Source: Rossellomorea sp. BNER (GTDB taxonomy: Bacteria > Bacillota > Bacilli > Bacillales > Bacillaceae_B). From it: 54,974 nucleotides of DNA. The translations under genes and the position numbers were made by a program. The notes under the pieces are model-generated. The model did not search any database. It was not told the origin of the DNA and saw only the letters and a program-made list of their open reading frames with translations. The stretch covers positions 1 to 54,974 of the forward strand of contig JANAVG010000024.1 in NCBI GenBank assembly GCA_024213275.1. The letters are read 5' to 3'. This document shows positions 25,507 through 33,873 of this stretch, one piece after another (positions within the stretch are counted from its first letter, which is position 1; every line of letters starts with the position of its first letter).

Positions 25507-26724
25507 ATGCAATATTTATGGGGGATTTTAGGTATTTTAACCGTTTTAGCAATCGCTTTCATATTCTCCAGTGCAAAAAAGTCTATTAATTATCGTACCA
25601 TTTTTGGTGGTCTTGCGATACAGTTACTCTTTGCTTTTATCGTTTTAGAGACAAACTGGGGTAGTAAAGTTCTAGAAGGAGTAACAAAAGTTGTAAACAA
25701 TATTATCAATTACTCTAATGAAGGAATAAACTTCTTGTTTGGTGGCTTTTTCACAGAAGAATCCAATATCGCGTTTGTTTTTGCACTTAATGTGTTACCC
25801 GTTGTTATTTTCTTCTCTGCCCTTATTTCAGTACTTTACTATTTAAAAATCATGCAATTTTTCATCAAAATTCTTGGTGGAGGATTATCTTGGCTATTAG
25901 GTACTCGAAAAGCAGAGTCAATGTCTGCCGCAGCTAATATTTTTGTTGGACAAACAGAGGCTCCACTTGTCGTTCGTCCTTTCTTAGCAAAAATGACGGA
26001 ATCAGAATTATTTGCAGTAATGACCGGAGGATTAGCATCTGTAGCAGGTTCTGTCCTTATTGGATATTCCTTACTAGGTGTTCCACTTGAATACTTATTA
26101 GCCGCAAGCTTCATGGCCGCACCAGCTGGCTTGGTCATGGCTAAATTGTTTATTCCAGAAACAGATGCTTCCCCTGAACCTAAGGAACTAGAGATGGAAG
26201 TAGATTCAGATTCCGCTAACGTCATCGATGCTGCCGCAAAAGGGGCATCTGTAGGTTTACAATTAGCTCTTAACATTGGAGCAATGCTTTTAGCATTTAT
26301 TGCACTTGTTGCTCTTATTAATGGAATCCTCGGATTAATCGGTGGATGGTTTGGATTTGACAATCTAACGTTAGAATTAATTTTAGGATACGTCTTTTCA
26401 CCACTTGCATTTGCGATTGGAGTACCATGGGATGAAGCAGTTAAAGCTGGAAACTTTATTGGACAAAAATTAGTTATTAATGAATTTGTCGCTTATTCTG
26501 CATTCGCACCACAAATTGAAAGTCTCTCACCAAAAACAGTAGCAATTGTTAGCTTTGCACTTTGCGGATTTGCAAACCTTTCATCATTAGGAATTTTGCT
26601 TGGAGGACTAGGTAACCTAGCTCCGAACAGACGTAAAGACATTGCTCGTTTAGGAATGAAATCAATCTTTGCTGGAGCACTTGCTTCACTATTAAGTGCT
26701 GCAATTGCAGGAATGTTTGTTTAA
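25507..26724 (+). CDS. nupC: Concentrative nucleoside transporter NupC
   Basis: A 405-residue CNT-family symporter that imports pyrimidine and some purine nucleosides with H+ or Na+. Motifs include VFALNVLPVVIFFSALISVLYY, GQTEAPLVVRPFL and NEFVAYSAF, the substrate- and ion-binding segments of the family, and SLGILLGGLGNLAP near the end. A GTG at 25498 forms part of the ribosome site (GAGGTGA), so ATG 25507 is used. A clean terminator follows. Confidence 0.92.
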   Translation: MQYLWGILGILTVLAIAFIFSSAKKSINYRTIFGGLAIQLLFAFIVLETNWGSKVLEGVTKVVNNIINYSNEGINFLFGGFFTEESNIAFVFALNVLPVVIFFSALISVLYYLKIMQFFIKILGGGLSWLLGTRKAESMSAAANIFVGQTEAPLVVRPFLAKMTESELFAVMTGGLASVAGSVLIGYSLLGVPLEYLLAASFMAAPAGLVMAKLFIPETDASPEPKELEMEVDSDSANVIDAAAKGASVGLQLALNIGAMLLAFIALVALINGILGLIGGWFGFDNLTLELILGYVFSPLAFAIGVPWDEAVKAGNFIGQKLVINEFVAYSAFAPQIESLSPKTVAIVSFALCGFANLSSLGILLGGLGNLAPNRRKDIARLGMKSIFAGALASLLSAAIAGMFV

Positions 26725-26740
26725 TTGAATACATTATAAT

Positions 26741-26765
26741 AGGGTATCCCTCAGGATACCCTTTT
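26741..26765 (+). terminator. Terminator of nupC
   Basis: Stem GGGTATCC / GGATACCC with TTTT, 17 bases after the stop codon. Confidence 0.88.
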
Positions 26766-26857
26766 GATTAGATGAAGAATTCGATTAAAAAACTTATAAT
26801 ATTTGTCCTTACTCTATGGTAAGCTTCAAAGAATAATTCAATTTTATTATGATAAAC

Positions 26858-26892
26858 AAAGTCTGACCCAATTTTAGAGCGGGTCAGACTTT
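26858..26892 (-). terminator. Terminator of the murE-like gene
   Basis: Perfect stem AAAGTCTGACCC / GGGTCAGACTTT lying just past the stop codon of the minus-strand gene. Confidence 0.85.
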
Positions 26893-26906
26893 ATTGTTCT
26901 ATTTGT

Positions 26907-28376
26907 TTATAACGAATATTTTTCAATACATCTTTCATAGGCAATTTTTTTATCACTATGTGGATATTTTGTATTTTCGATTATTTGATAATCCTCATGA
27001 CCCTTACCTGCAAATATAATGATATCTCCAGGTTCGCTTACATCAATCGCATGTTTCACTGCTTCTTCCCTATCGCCAATCAAGGCAAAGTTGGAATGCA
27101 GCATTCCTTTTCCTAAATCATTCACAATACTATCATAACTTTCATATCGTGGATCATCCGTTGTTAAAATAACGTAATCAGCAATTGATGCTTTTTCCGC
27201 CATAATTGGACGCTTCGTCTTGTCCCGGTTTCCACCTGTTCCAACTAAAAAGATTATTTTATTTTTCTTAAACGGAAGGACAGATTGGATCGCTTTTTCA
27301 ATAGCATCTGCAGTGTGTGCATAATCAATATACATGGATATAGGTGCATCAAAGTCTACCTTTTCCATTCTTCCATTAACGGGTGGTAAATCCTTTACAA
27401 TTTCTACAAGGCGTTCCACTGTCATACCGTTAGCAAATAAACTTGCCATCGCTGCAAGTATATTGTATACATTAAATTTCCCTAATAACCTAGTCTCAAC
27501 TTCAAAGGTTCCTTCAGGGGAGTGCAGTGTAAACAGAGTCAAATCCTGATGATATTGAATGTTCACAGCTTTAAAATCAGCGTTATTATCCAGACCATAG
27601 CTAATGACTTCATGACCGGACATATTAGAATAACGCTCATACCATTCATCGTCTTGATTTAATACAAGGTACTTAGGCTTTGACAAATTTTCACCTAGTT
27701 GTGAAAACAGTAGTCCTTTAGCATACCCATAATGTTCCATCGTCTCATGAAAATCTAAATGATCATGACTTAAGTTCGTAAAGGTAACGACATCAAAGTC
27801 CACGCCCCAAAGTCTTCCTTGTACTAACCCGTGGGATGATACTTCTAACACCATATTATTGATGTCACGTTCATTTGCTTTTTGTAGCATTGCTTGAGTA
27901 GTTAAATTATCACAGGTGGTATTTTCACTAGGGAACTGGTCACCATCTAAGTCAAAACCTATGGTCCCTGATAGTCCAGACTTTTGACCATCTCTTCTTA
28001 AAATAGAATGAATCAAATTAGTTACCGTTGTTTTTCCATTCGTACCAGTGACTCCAAACACATTTAATTTTGCAGACGGATAATCATAATATCTATTCAC
28101 AAGTTGAGCCATCGCTTTGAAGGAATCCTTTACGACCACTAGGGCAGCCTTGGATAAATCAATATCCAATTGCTTTTCTGCAATGATTAAAGTAGCTCCG
28201 TTTTCAATAGCACCGTGTGCATAATCATGTCCATCAACCGTAAATCCTCGTGTACAGATAAACATACTGTTGCTTTTGACTTTTCTTGAATCTAGGTAAA
28301 GATGGTCAATTCTGTTAGGTAATTCACCATAAACCTTTTTAACTTTCAAACAGGATAATAATTCGTATGTATTCAT
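26907..28376 (-). CDS. murE: Stand-alone MurE-type UDP-MurNAc-dipeptide ligase
   Basis: A 489-residue Mur ligase that adds the third amino acid of the peptidoglycan stem peptide. Domain 1 runs to about 105, the ATP loop VTGTNGKTTVTN is at 109-120, and the middle domain has EVSSHGLVQGRL and NLSHDHLDFH. The substrate motif is DDPR (407-410); the Arg is kept as in meso-DAP enzymes (DNPR), but Asn is replaced by Asp. It is not in a dcw cluster: nupC and a peptidase flank it. A second, canonical MurE probably exists elsewhere, and this paralogue could serve sporulation or a variant wall. GTGAGG precedes the ATG. Confidence 0.82.
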   Translation of the reverse strand: MNTYELLSCLKVKKVYGELPNRIDHLYLDSRKVKSNSMFICTRGFTVDGHDYAHGAIENGATLIIAEKQLDIDLSKAALVVVKDSFKAMAQLVNRYYDYPSAKLNVFGVTGTNGKTTVTNLIHSILRRDGQKSGLSGTIGFDLDGDQFPSENTTCDNLTTQAMLQKANERDINNMVLEVSSHGLVQGRLWGVDFDVVTFTNLSHDHLDFHETMEHYGYAKGLLFSQLGENLSKPKYLVLNQDDEWYERYSNMSGHEVISYGLDNNADFKAVNIQYHQDLTLFTLHSPEGTFEVETRLLGKFNVYNILAAMASLFANGMTVERLVEIVKDLPPVNGRMEKVDFDAPISMYIDYAHTADAIEKAIQSVLPFKKNKIIFLVGTGGNRDKTKRPIMAEKASIADYVILTTDDPRYESYDSIVNDLGKGMLHSNFALIGDREEAVKHAIDVSEPGDIIIFAGKGHEDYQIIENTKYPHSDKKIAYERCIEKYSL

Positions 28377-28452
28377 ATCCCAAACCTCACAATGTAATAG
28401 TTTGTATAATAATTTGTAGACTTTATAGGACTACATAAATTTAAAAGTATAA

Positions 28453-29511
28453 CTATTTTATATTATCACTTTCTGATTGAGAAGAAAATAAGGACTCATG
28501 ATTCAAAGATGGTACCTTTCTCCCCATTCTCCCTTTTACTTCTTCCGCAAAATACATTGAATAGAAAATTGCTTCCTCAACCGCTTCTGCTACACCTTGA
28601 AATAAAAGATTCATAATAGGATGATCTTCTCTTAAAATTCTTAAATCCTGAAAATAATCAGTAGAAGAATGCTTCCTTTTATTTGCGGTAGAAAAAGCAA
28701 TAACAATATCTCCACTACCGTGATGTACATGGCTACCTGCTCTTGCTAACCCAACTGATGCCCTTTTGGCTATCCTTTTTAGTTGCCGATCAGACAGGGG
28801 AGCATCTGTTGCAAGGATTATCATAATAGAGCCATCTGGAAGTTTTTCAGTTGAAAACCTATTGGTGCTTGAAATATAAGGATTTTCACTTTTTTGACCA
28901 AAGTTGGTTTGGACTAAAGCCCCTAACCTAAAAGTAATGTCTTTATACTCTATTAGTCTAGAAGATGTCCCTATACCACCTTTATAGCCTAAACATAAAG
29001 TACCTGTGCCTGCTCCTATTGCCCCATTATCAGAAGGTCGAGAGTTAGCTTTTTCTAACGCATCAATTGCATGTTGAGCCTCTATAGTAAAATGCCTAGC
29101 CGAATGTAAGTACATATCGTTGCATTCACCCACTACAATATTTATGGAACCTGAAGTATCTCCAATTTCTTCAGTTTGATTCATCATATATTGCAGCGTT
29201 CCCTGCCAAACGTTCCCGACACTAAAAGTATTAGTTAACATAATCGGAGATTCAATTTCCCCTAACTCCTCTATTTGAATAAGACCCGTTGTTTTCCCAT
29301 ACCCATTAATGACAAAGCTTGCTGCCATTACCTTTTCTCTGTATAGATTCCCTCCATGAGGAAGAATCGCTGTGACACCGGTCTGGATTTTTTCTTCTTC
29401 TGATATCCATTTCTCCAACGTTACATGCCCTATTTTAATTCCTTCTATATCGACCAGACAATTATTCTGCCCTCTAGGTAAAGTGCCAATTTTCACCAGA
29501 TCCTTTTGCAT
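28453..29511 (-). CDS. P1/S58 family peptidase (DmpA-like aminopeptidase)
   Basis: A 352-residue Ntn-hydrolase-like enzyme of the DmpA family. The signature blocks are NCLVDIEGIKIGHVTLEKW, GVTAILPHGG, SRPSDNGAIGAGTGT and GYKGGIGTSSR, in the region where family members self-cleave and expose a nucleophile, followed by ILATDAPLSDRQLKRIAKRASVGLARAGS. Relatives release N-terminal L-, D- or beta-amino acids. No secretion signal, so cytoplasmic. The gene lies 76 bases upstream of the murE-like gene on the same strand with no clear terminator between them; a link to amino-acid recycling is only a guess. Confidence 0.85.
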   Translation of the reverse strand: MQKDLVKIGTLPRGQNNCLVDIEGIKIGHVTLEKWISEEEKIQTGVTAILPHGGNLYREKVMAASFVINGYGKTTGLIQIEELGEIESPIMLTNTFSVGNVWQGTLQYMMNQTEEIGDTSGSINIVVGECNDMYLHSARHFTIEAQHAIDALEKANSRPSDNGAIGAGTGTLCLGYKGGIGTSSRLIEYKDITFRLGALVQTNFGQKSENPYISSTNRFSTEKLPDGSIMIILATDAPLSDRQLKRIAKRASVGLARAGSHVHHGSGDIVIAFSTANKRKHSSTDYFQDLRILREDHPIMNLLFQGVAEAVEEAIFYSMYFAEEVKGRMGRKVPSLNHESLFSSQSESDNIK

Positions 29512-29598
29512 GTTCTTTCTCTTCCTCTCAATTCATTTAATTTGGTAATGTATAGTGTCAATTTTAAATTTACAAAAATTAAGATCAAACTCTCTTTG

Positions 29599-29633
29599 TA
29601 AAAAAGACATTCCCTTTTGGAAATGTCTTTTTG
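29599..29633 (-). terminator. Terminator of the M42 peptidase gene
   Basis: Stem AAAAAGACATT / AATGTCTTTTT located past the stop codon of the minus-strand gene. Confidence 0.85.
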
Positions 29634-29670
29634 GTATAGTTAAGTTAAAAAATAGCTCATGTGTTGCTTT

Positions 29671-30723
29671 TTACTCCACCATTTCTGATTGGATGTAGTG
29701 ATATAAAAGTTTTTCTGTATGATAGAGTGATGTTTCATGTGTTCTTTCATAAGCATGCGAAGCATCAATACCTGCTCCAATTAAACCATGAATAATATCA
29801 TGACCAGCTCTTATTGCAGCAGAAGCGTCTGAACCATAATAAGGATATATATCTACCTTATATTGGATCTCATTAGATTTTGCTAAATCCACTAAATGTT
29901 GTCTAAATGCATAATGATAGGGGCCGCTTGAATCTTTCGCACAGATTGATACGGTATATTCATCTGTTGATTGTCCATCACCAATTGCCCCCATATCTAC
30001 TGCTAAGTATTCAACCGTTTCAGATGGAATATTTGAATTTCCGCCATATCCAATTTCCTCATTATTAGAAATTAGGAAGTGGGTTGTGTATGGTAATTCC
30101 ATCCCTTCCATCGAAACTTTTTTAATTAACTCCAGAAGGATTCCCACACTTGCTTTATCGTCTAAATGTCTGGATTTAATAAATCCGCTATCCGTTACTT
30201 CTACTCGCGGATCAAAGGAAACAAAATCACCGACTTCAATTCCAAGTGTTCTTACATCTTTTTCATTCTTTACTATTTCATCAATACGAACTTCAATATT
30301 TTTCTCATCTCTCTTAGCCTCACCAGCATCCTTATACACATGAACAGACGTTTGATGCATTAAAATCGTACCACTGAATTTCTTCCCAGAGGCTGTCTCG
30401 ATTTCACAGTATTCTCCTTCTACAGCATTCCAACGGAACCCGCCAATCATCGACAACTTCAAGCGACCGTTTGATTTTATTTCTTTCACCATCGCACCCA
30501 AAGTATCTACATGCGCAGTTAACATTCTCTGCTTAGAAGAATCTTTTCCAGGAATAGTTACGATAAGTCCGCCTTTTCGATTTCTAACCATTTCATAACC
30601 TGTCTCTTTCAATGCATTCTCAACATAAGAAATAACTTTTTCAGTATTTCCTGAAGGACTAGGAATAGAAACTAATTCTTTAATTGTACTTATAGTATTT
30701 TTTGTATTTGGATATGTAGTCAT
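29671..30723 (-). CDS. M42 family metallo-aminopeptidase, YtoP-like
   Basis: A 350-residue di-metal exopeptidase of the glutamyl/deblocking aminopeptidase group. Metal and catalytic motifs: TAHVDTLGAMV (first His and Asp), KSRHLDDKASVG (bridging Asp), SNNEEIGYGGN (catalytic Glu pair) and AVDMGAIGD. The C-terminal ligand His is in IDASHAYERTHETSL. Family members form dodecameric cages in the cytoplasm and trim peptides. Two ATGs lie six bases apart; 30723 has the better distance from AAGGAGA. Single-gene unit. Confidence 0.9.
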   Translation of the reverse strand: MTTYPNTKNTISTIKELVSIPSPSGNTEKVISYVENALKETGYEMVRNRKGGLIVTIPGKDSSKQRMLTAHVDTLGAMVKEIKSNGRLKLSMIGGFRWNAVEGEYCEIETASGKKFSGTILMHQTSVHVYKDAGEAKRDEKNIEVRIDEIVKNEKDVRTLGIEVGDFVSFDPRVEVTDSGFIKSRHLDDKASVGILLELIKKVSMEGMELPYTTHFLISNNEEIGYGGNSNIPSETVEYLAVDMGAIGDGQSTDEYTVSICAKDSSGPYHYAFRQHLVDLAKSNEIQYKVDIYPYYGSDASAAIRAGHDIIHGLIGAGIDASHAYERTHETSLYHTEKLLYHYIQSEMVE

Positions 30724-30802
30724 TTTCATTCTCCTTCCCCACTTCTTCTATTATATAAGAAAATGAAAATGTTTTCTGTATTCAGAGAAAATTCTTTTAA
30801 AA

Positions 30803-30966
30803 GGCTCTTTTCGTAAACTCTGTTGCTTTTGGTCATTATAGACATCTTAAATCAATCAATACTAGTGAACCAATTATTGTTTTGACGAAAAGACGCCCCG
30901 AAACCATAATCATTACGGGTTTCTATTCTTGTTCGAAAAGCAACAATCTATGCGAATACAGGCGTT
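30803..30966. repeat. Repeat family A, degenerate copy
   Basis: Begins GGCTCTTTTCGTAAACTCTG and ends with AAAAGCAACAATC...GCG, the diverged ends of family A. The interior is unlike the other copies and has a CCCGAAACC / GGGTTTC palindrome-like element. No gene. Confidence 0.55.
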
Positions 30967-31067
30967 TAAAAAGAAAAAGGGATGATTCATAACGTTTACT
31001 TTTCAGGTTTCTAGTCACTTGTAGATAAATACAAGGTTGGAATTTCTATTGGATGGTTTACGCAGAA

Positions 31068-31290
31068 GGCTGTTTTCTAAAATATTGTTTTTTTTAAGAA
31101 CATATATTTTTGTGAAAAGGTTGGTCTTCGCTGCAGGTGCGAGACTCCTGCGGGAGTAGCGGGATAGGTGAGACCTAAGCAGGAGCAAGGCCACGAGGAG
31201 GCTCACAGCCCGCCCCGCGGAAAGCGAGCATCCTTTCGCTGCAACCAACCACCCCCTTTTCAAATAACAATAATGTTTACGAAAACACGC
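31068..31290. repeat. Repeat family A, long copy with GC-rich core
   Basis: The fullest copy: GGCTGTTTTCTAAAATATTG at the left, AAAAGGTTGGTC, then the core GAGACTCCTGCGGGAGTAGC ... GCCCGCCCCGCGGAAAGCG, the GCAACCAACC arm and GTTTACGAAAACACGC at the right. A six-frame reading shows only a spurious frame (31015-31263). The 30724-31317 interval holds no gene. Confidence 0.85.
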
Positions 31291-31317
31291 AGAAAAAGAT
31301 CAACCCTTTCCTAATAA

Positions 31318-31578
31318 CTAACGGACTTTCCACTTAATCAACCCCTGTTGTTTTTTGCTCTCACTTTTTATTTTTTTAAGCAATTGCTTTTCCTTTGAAA
31401 ACATCATGACAAAATGACATTCATTACATTGGTATAAATAAAGGTTGGAATGAATAGGTTTTAAATTCTCAAGATTTTCCCCAGCCTTCATAACTGAGCG
31501 ATAACCATAGGAATAAACCATTTCTTGCTCACTTATATTATAACTACCACAGAATGTACAAGAGATAGGGCTTTCCAC
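31318..31578 (-). CDS. Small zinc-ribbon-like protein
   Basis: An 86-residue protein with two CxxC pairs, CTFC at about 7-10 and CNEC at about 51-54, which suggests one zinc-binding ribbon. The C-terminal tail is basic. It starts with GTG at 31578 after AGGAGG (8-base spacing). No family recognised; nothing in the context indicates a role. Confidence 0.6.
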   Translation of the reverse strand: MESPISCTFCGSYNISEQEMVYSYGYRSVMKAGENLENLKPIHSNLYLYQCNECHFVMMFSKEKQLLKKIKSESKKQQGLIKWKVR

Positions 31579-31748
31579 AGCATTCCCTCCTTCTTATAGC
31601 ACTTCTACAAAGTATGTTGGGAGAGCAGAAACCATGACCTAGAATTTCTCTAAATCCGCTCAAGTTTCGGAATAGCTCGAATGTAAAGGGGGAGCGAGCC
31701 TACTTGCTGGGCGACTATCATCGTTAATTTGCCACTTAAGGATACCTA

Positions 31749-31886
31749 GAAATCTTTGCTCTAATTGGTGGAGTAGCTATCTTCCTGGGTATAATCCTAT
31801 TGCTTATATCCAGAAAGCTTGTGAACATGATGAAGAAAGAAGATAATGCTCCTTCTTACAAGGGGAACGTGTTTCTATTGGGCTGA
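31749..31886 (+). pseudogene. C-terminal remnant of a membrane transporter, possibly POT family
   Basis: Translating 31749-31886 gives a hydrophobic stretch IFALIGGVAIFLGIILLLIS followed by RKLVNMMKKED and a stop. This looks like the final membrane helix and tail of a peptide:H+ symporter (DtpT-like). An in-frame stop at 31737 closes the frame upstream, and there is no start or ribosome site. I read it as a decayed gene end. Confidence 0.35.
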
Positions 31887-31917
31887 TAGCTGAATCATTT
31901 TGAAAAAGGTACTGACT

Positions 31918-31959
31918 AAAAAAGGGATGAACCGAAATAAAATGGGTTCATCTCTTTTT
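31918..31959. terminator. Bidirectional terminator
   Basis: Stem AAAAAGGGATGAACC / GGTTCATCTCTTTTT between the transporter remnant (plus) and the minus-strand gene at 31990. Confidence 0.8.
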
Positions 31960-31989
31960 GTAATAAAAGACTAAACAAAAACTTTATAA

Positions 31990-32415
31990 CTAAAAGCTTT
32001 CAATATGAATTTCTACTTTTCTAGATACATGATGAAATAATTTTTGTTCTTTATACTTAGGCTTCAATAAAGCGAAGTGACTTAATTGTAGTAATTCAAA
32101 CCCTTCTAAGCTGTGAAGCTTTTCCTCCACTTGCTTTAATTCCAATGAAGTCAGTGGTTCGGAGGATTTTTTCATTGGAAGGGGAATAACGATTTTCTCC
32201 CCAATATTCTCCTCAAGTTTTCTCTTCTTTGCTAATTTCTTGAATTGATTATTAATTTCCCAAAGAGGTACCCCATATATTCCTTTTACCATTTTGGTTG
32301 TACCTACTACAAATTCCTTTGTTGAATTTCTAGCTTCTCTCCATTCCGCTAATTTCGTTCTTCTTCTATCCCTTGAAGTAAAATACATGTTCTGAATCTT
32401 TTCTTTAATCATCAT
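31990..32415 (-). CDS. Hypothetical protein, basic, 141 residues
   Basis: A 141-residue protein with a strongly basic N-terminal half (KIQNMYFTSRDRRRTKLAEW, KKLAKKRKLEE) and a helical C-terminal half with HSLEGFELLQLSHFALLKP. No signal peptide, membrane segment or known motif. AGAGGA lies before the two adjacent ATG codons; either may be the start. Family not recognised. Confidence 0.55.
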   Translation of the reverse strand: MMIKEKIQNMYFTSRDRRRTKLAEWREARNSTKEFVVGTTKMVKGIYGVPLWEINNQFKKLAKKRKLEENIGEKIVIPLPMKKSSEPLTSLELKQVEEKLHSLEGFELLQLSHFALLKPKYKEQKLFHHVSRKVEIHIESF

Positions 32416-32518
32416 TTCAAATCCTCTTTTCCAAAAAATAATTTTGTTTCATTTTATCTATATAAAGGAGTTTGTCAGTTTTTCTCGAATCATAATGTAG
32501 AAGTATGTATATTTTTTA

Positions 32519-32605
32519 GGCTGTTTTCGTAAACTTTGTTGCAAAAAGAATATGGTTGATTTCATAAAATCTATTTATAAAACAACAATCTTTTAGAAAA
32601 GAGCC
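32519..32605. repeat. Repeat family A, short copy
   Basis: GGCTGTTTTCGTAAACTTTG at the left, AACAACAATCTTTTAGAAAA followed by GAGCC at the right. The interior AT-rich loop matches the copy at 54788-54892. It lies 63 bases before kynA and may influence its 5' end. Confidence 0.8.
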
Positions 32606-32668
32606 TTTTTTTAAAACCCTACATATTTTAACATGTTTAATCAACAGGAGAAAGTGAGGAATCACCCA

Positions 32669-33517
32669 ATGGAAAATAACTCATATGAAGGAAAAAAACA
32701 AAAAGAAGAAGGAGTTCATACAGATTTCATAAGCCGAATGACCTATGGAGAGTATCTTCAGTTAGATGATCTTCTCTCAAGTCAAAAACGATTATCAGAG
32801 CATCATGATGAAATGTTATTTATTGTCATTCATCAAGTTAGTGAGCTTTGGATGAAATTAATTCTTCATGAATTAAAATCAAGTATTGATTGTATTAATA
32901 AAGGAGATCTTTCTCAAGCGTTCAAAATGTTATCAAGAGTTTCTAAAATCCAAACCCAGATCATACATGCTTGGGATGTACTTTCTACCCTTACACCATC
33001 TGAGTATATTGAATTTAGAGATGATCTTGGCCAAGCATCTGGCTTTCAATCCTATCAATATCGGATGATCGAATTCGCTCTCGGTTATAAAACGAAACAT
33101 GTATTAGAAATTTACAAAAAAGATCCAGTACTACTAGAGAAATTAAAGAGCGAGCATGAAGCACCAGGTCTTTATGATGTATCCATCCATGCTTTAGCTA
33201 AAGTTGGGCTTCCGATTGATGAAAGCGTTTTAAACCGAGATTATACTGAAACATATGTAGCAAATGAGAGTGTTGAAAAAGCATGGCTTGAAGTTTACCG
33301 CAATGTCGATCGTTATTGGGATTTATATGAACTAGGGGAAAAACTGATTGATATTGAAGACTGGCTTCAGCAGTGGCGATTCCGCCATATGAAAACAGTT
33401 GAACGGATTATCGGCCATAAAGTCGGGACTGGGGGCTCTTCTGGTGTTGGTTATCTAAAGAAGGTTTTAGATCATCGTTTCTTCCCTGAGCTTTGGGATA
33501 TTCGAACAAAGTTGTAA
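32669..33517 (+). CDS. kynA: Tryptophan 2,3-dioxygenase KynA
   Basis: A 282-residue heme enzyme that opens the indole ring of L-tryptophan to give N-formylkynurenine. The family blocks are MTYGEYLQLDDLLSSQ, HHDEMLFIVIHQVSELWMKL, SEYIEFRDDLGQASGFQS, WRFRHMKTVERIIGHKVGTG and SGVGYLKKVLDHRFFPELW. The ATG at 32669 follows GTGAGGAA; an ATG at 32633 has no site. The kynB and kynU genes that form an operon with it in B. cereus-type species are not adjacent, so kynurenine fate is undefined here. Confidence 0.93.
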   Translation: MENNSYEGKKQKEEGVHTDFISRMTYGEYLQLDDLLSSQKRLSEHHDEMLFIVIHQVSELWMKLILHELKSSIDCINKGDLSQAFKMLSRVSKIQTQIIHAWDVLSTLTPSEYIEFRDDLGQASGFQSYQYRMIEFALGYKTKHVLEIYKKDPVLLEKLKSEHEAPGLYDVSIHALAKVGLPIDESVLNRDYTETYVANESVEKAWLEVYRNVDRYWDLYELGEKLIDIEDWLQQWRFRHMKTVERIIGHKVGTGGSSGVGYLKKVLDHRFFPELWDIRTKL

Positions 33518-33528
33518 CTCATTCTGGG

Positions 33529-33558
33529 CGAACCTTTTAGCAAGGTTCGTTCATTTTT
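33529..33558 (+). terminator. Terminator of kynA
   Basis: Stem GAACCTT / AAGGTTC followed by a T-rich run, 12 bases past the stop codon. Confidence 0.8.
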
Positions 33559-33671
33559 CATGCGGGAAATTTTGAGTTCTAAATCGGATTATTATCTTGA
33601 CTTACAACACTTTATAAAAAAAGGACAGATGGACAAAATATAGTCAACTTGAAACCAAAGGAGGTTTAATC

Positions 33672-33797
33672 ATGACTAACAAAAACGACAATCGAGAACG
33701 TAAAAATAAATACCCCCACAATCAAAACCAGGATACTGAGTTTTCAAAAGAAAAGGATATTCGCAGTGAAATAACCAAGAAAGATCTAAAAAAATAA
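33672..33797 (+). CDS. 41-residue hydrophilic micro-protein
   Basis: Short frame with a near-perfect ribosome site (AAAGGAGG, 7 bases before the ATG) and a terminator right after the stop. The product has no hydrophobic segment and is rich in Asn, Lys, Asp and Glu, with DTEFSKEKD in the middle. The composition is like minor spore proteins of bacilli, but no family is recognised. Confidence 0.6.
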   Translation: MTNKNDNRERKNKYPHNQNQDTEFSKEKDIRSEITKKDLKK

Positions 33798-33805
33798 ATG
33801 TGACT

Positions 33806-33850
33806 AAAAAGGTTGCCCCAAATCAAAGAGTTTTTAATCTGGGGCAACCA
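33806..33850. terminator. Bidirectional terminator
   Basis: Stem GGTTGCCCCA / TGGGGCAACC with A and T runs on the two sides, serving the micro-protein gene (plus) and the DUF4145 gene (minus). Confidence 0.85.
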
Positions 33851-33873
33851 CTATTCTTTTCCATTGTTTCGTT

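Noticed and set aside
25839..26363. 174-codon frame antisense to nupC
   Set aside because: Mirror frame of a GC-biased membrane gene; low-complexity Ser/Ala-rich translation and no ribosome site.
31015..31263. 82-codon frame in the long family A repeat
   Set aside because: Its coding content is the repeat itself; the other copies do not keep the frame.
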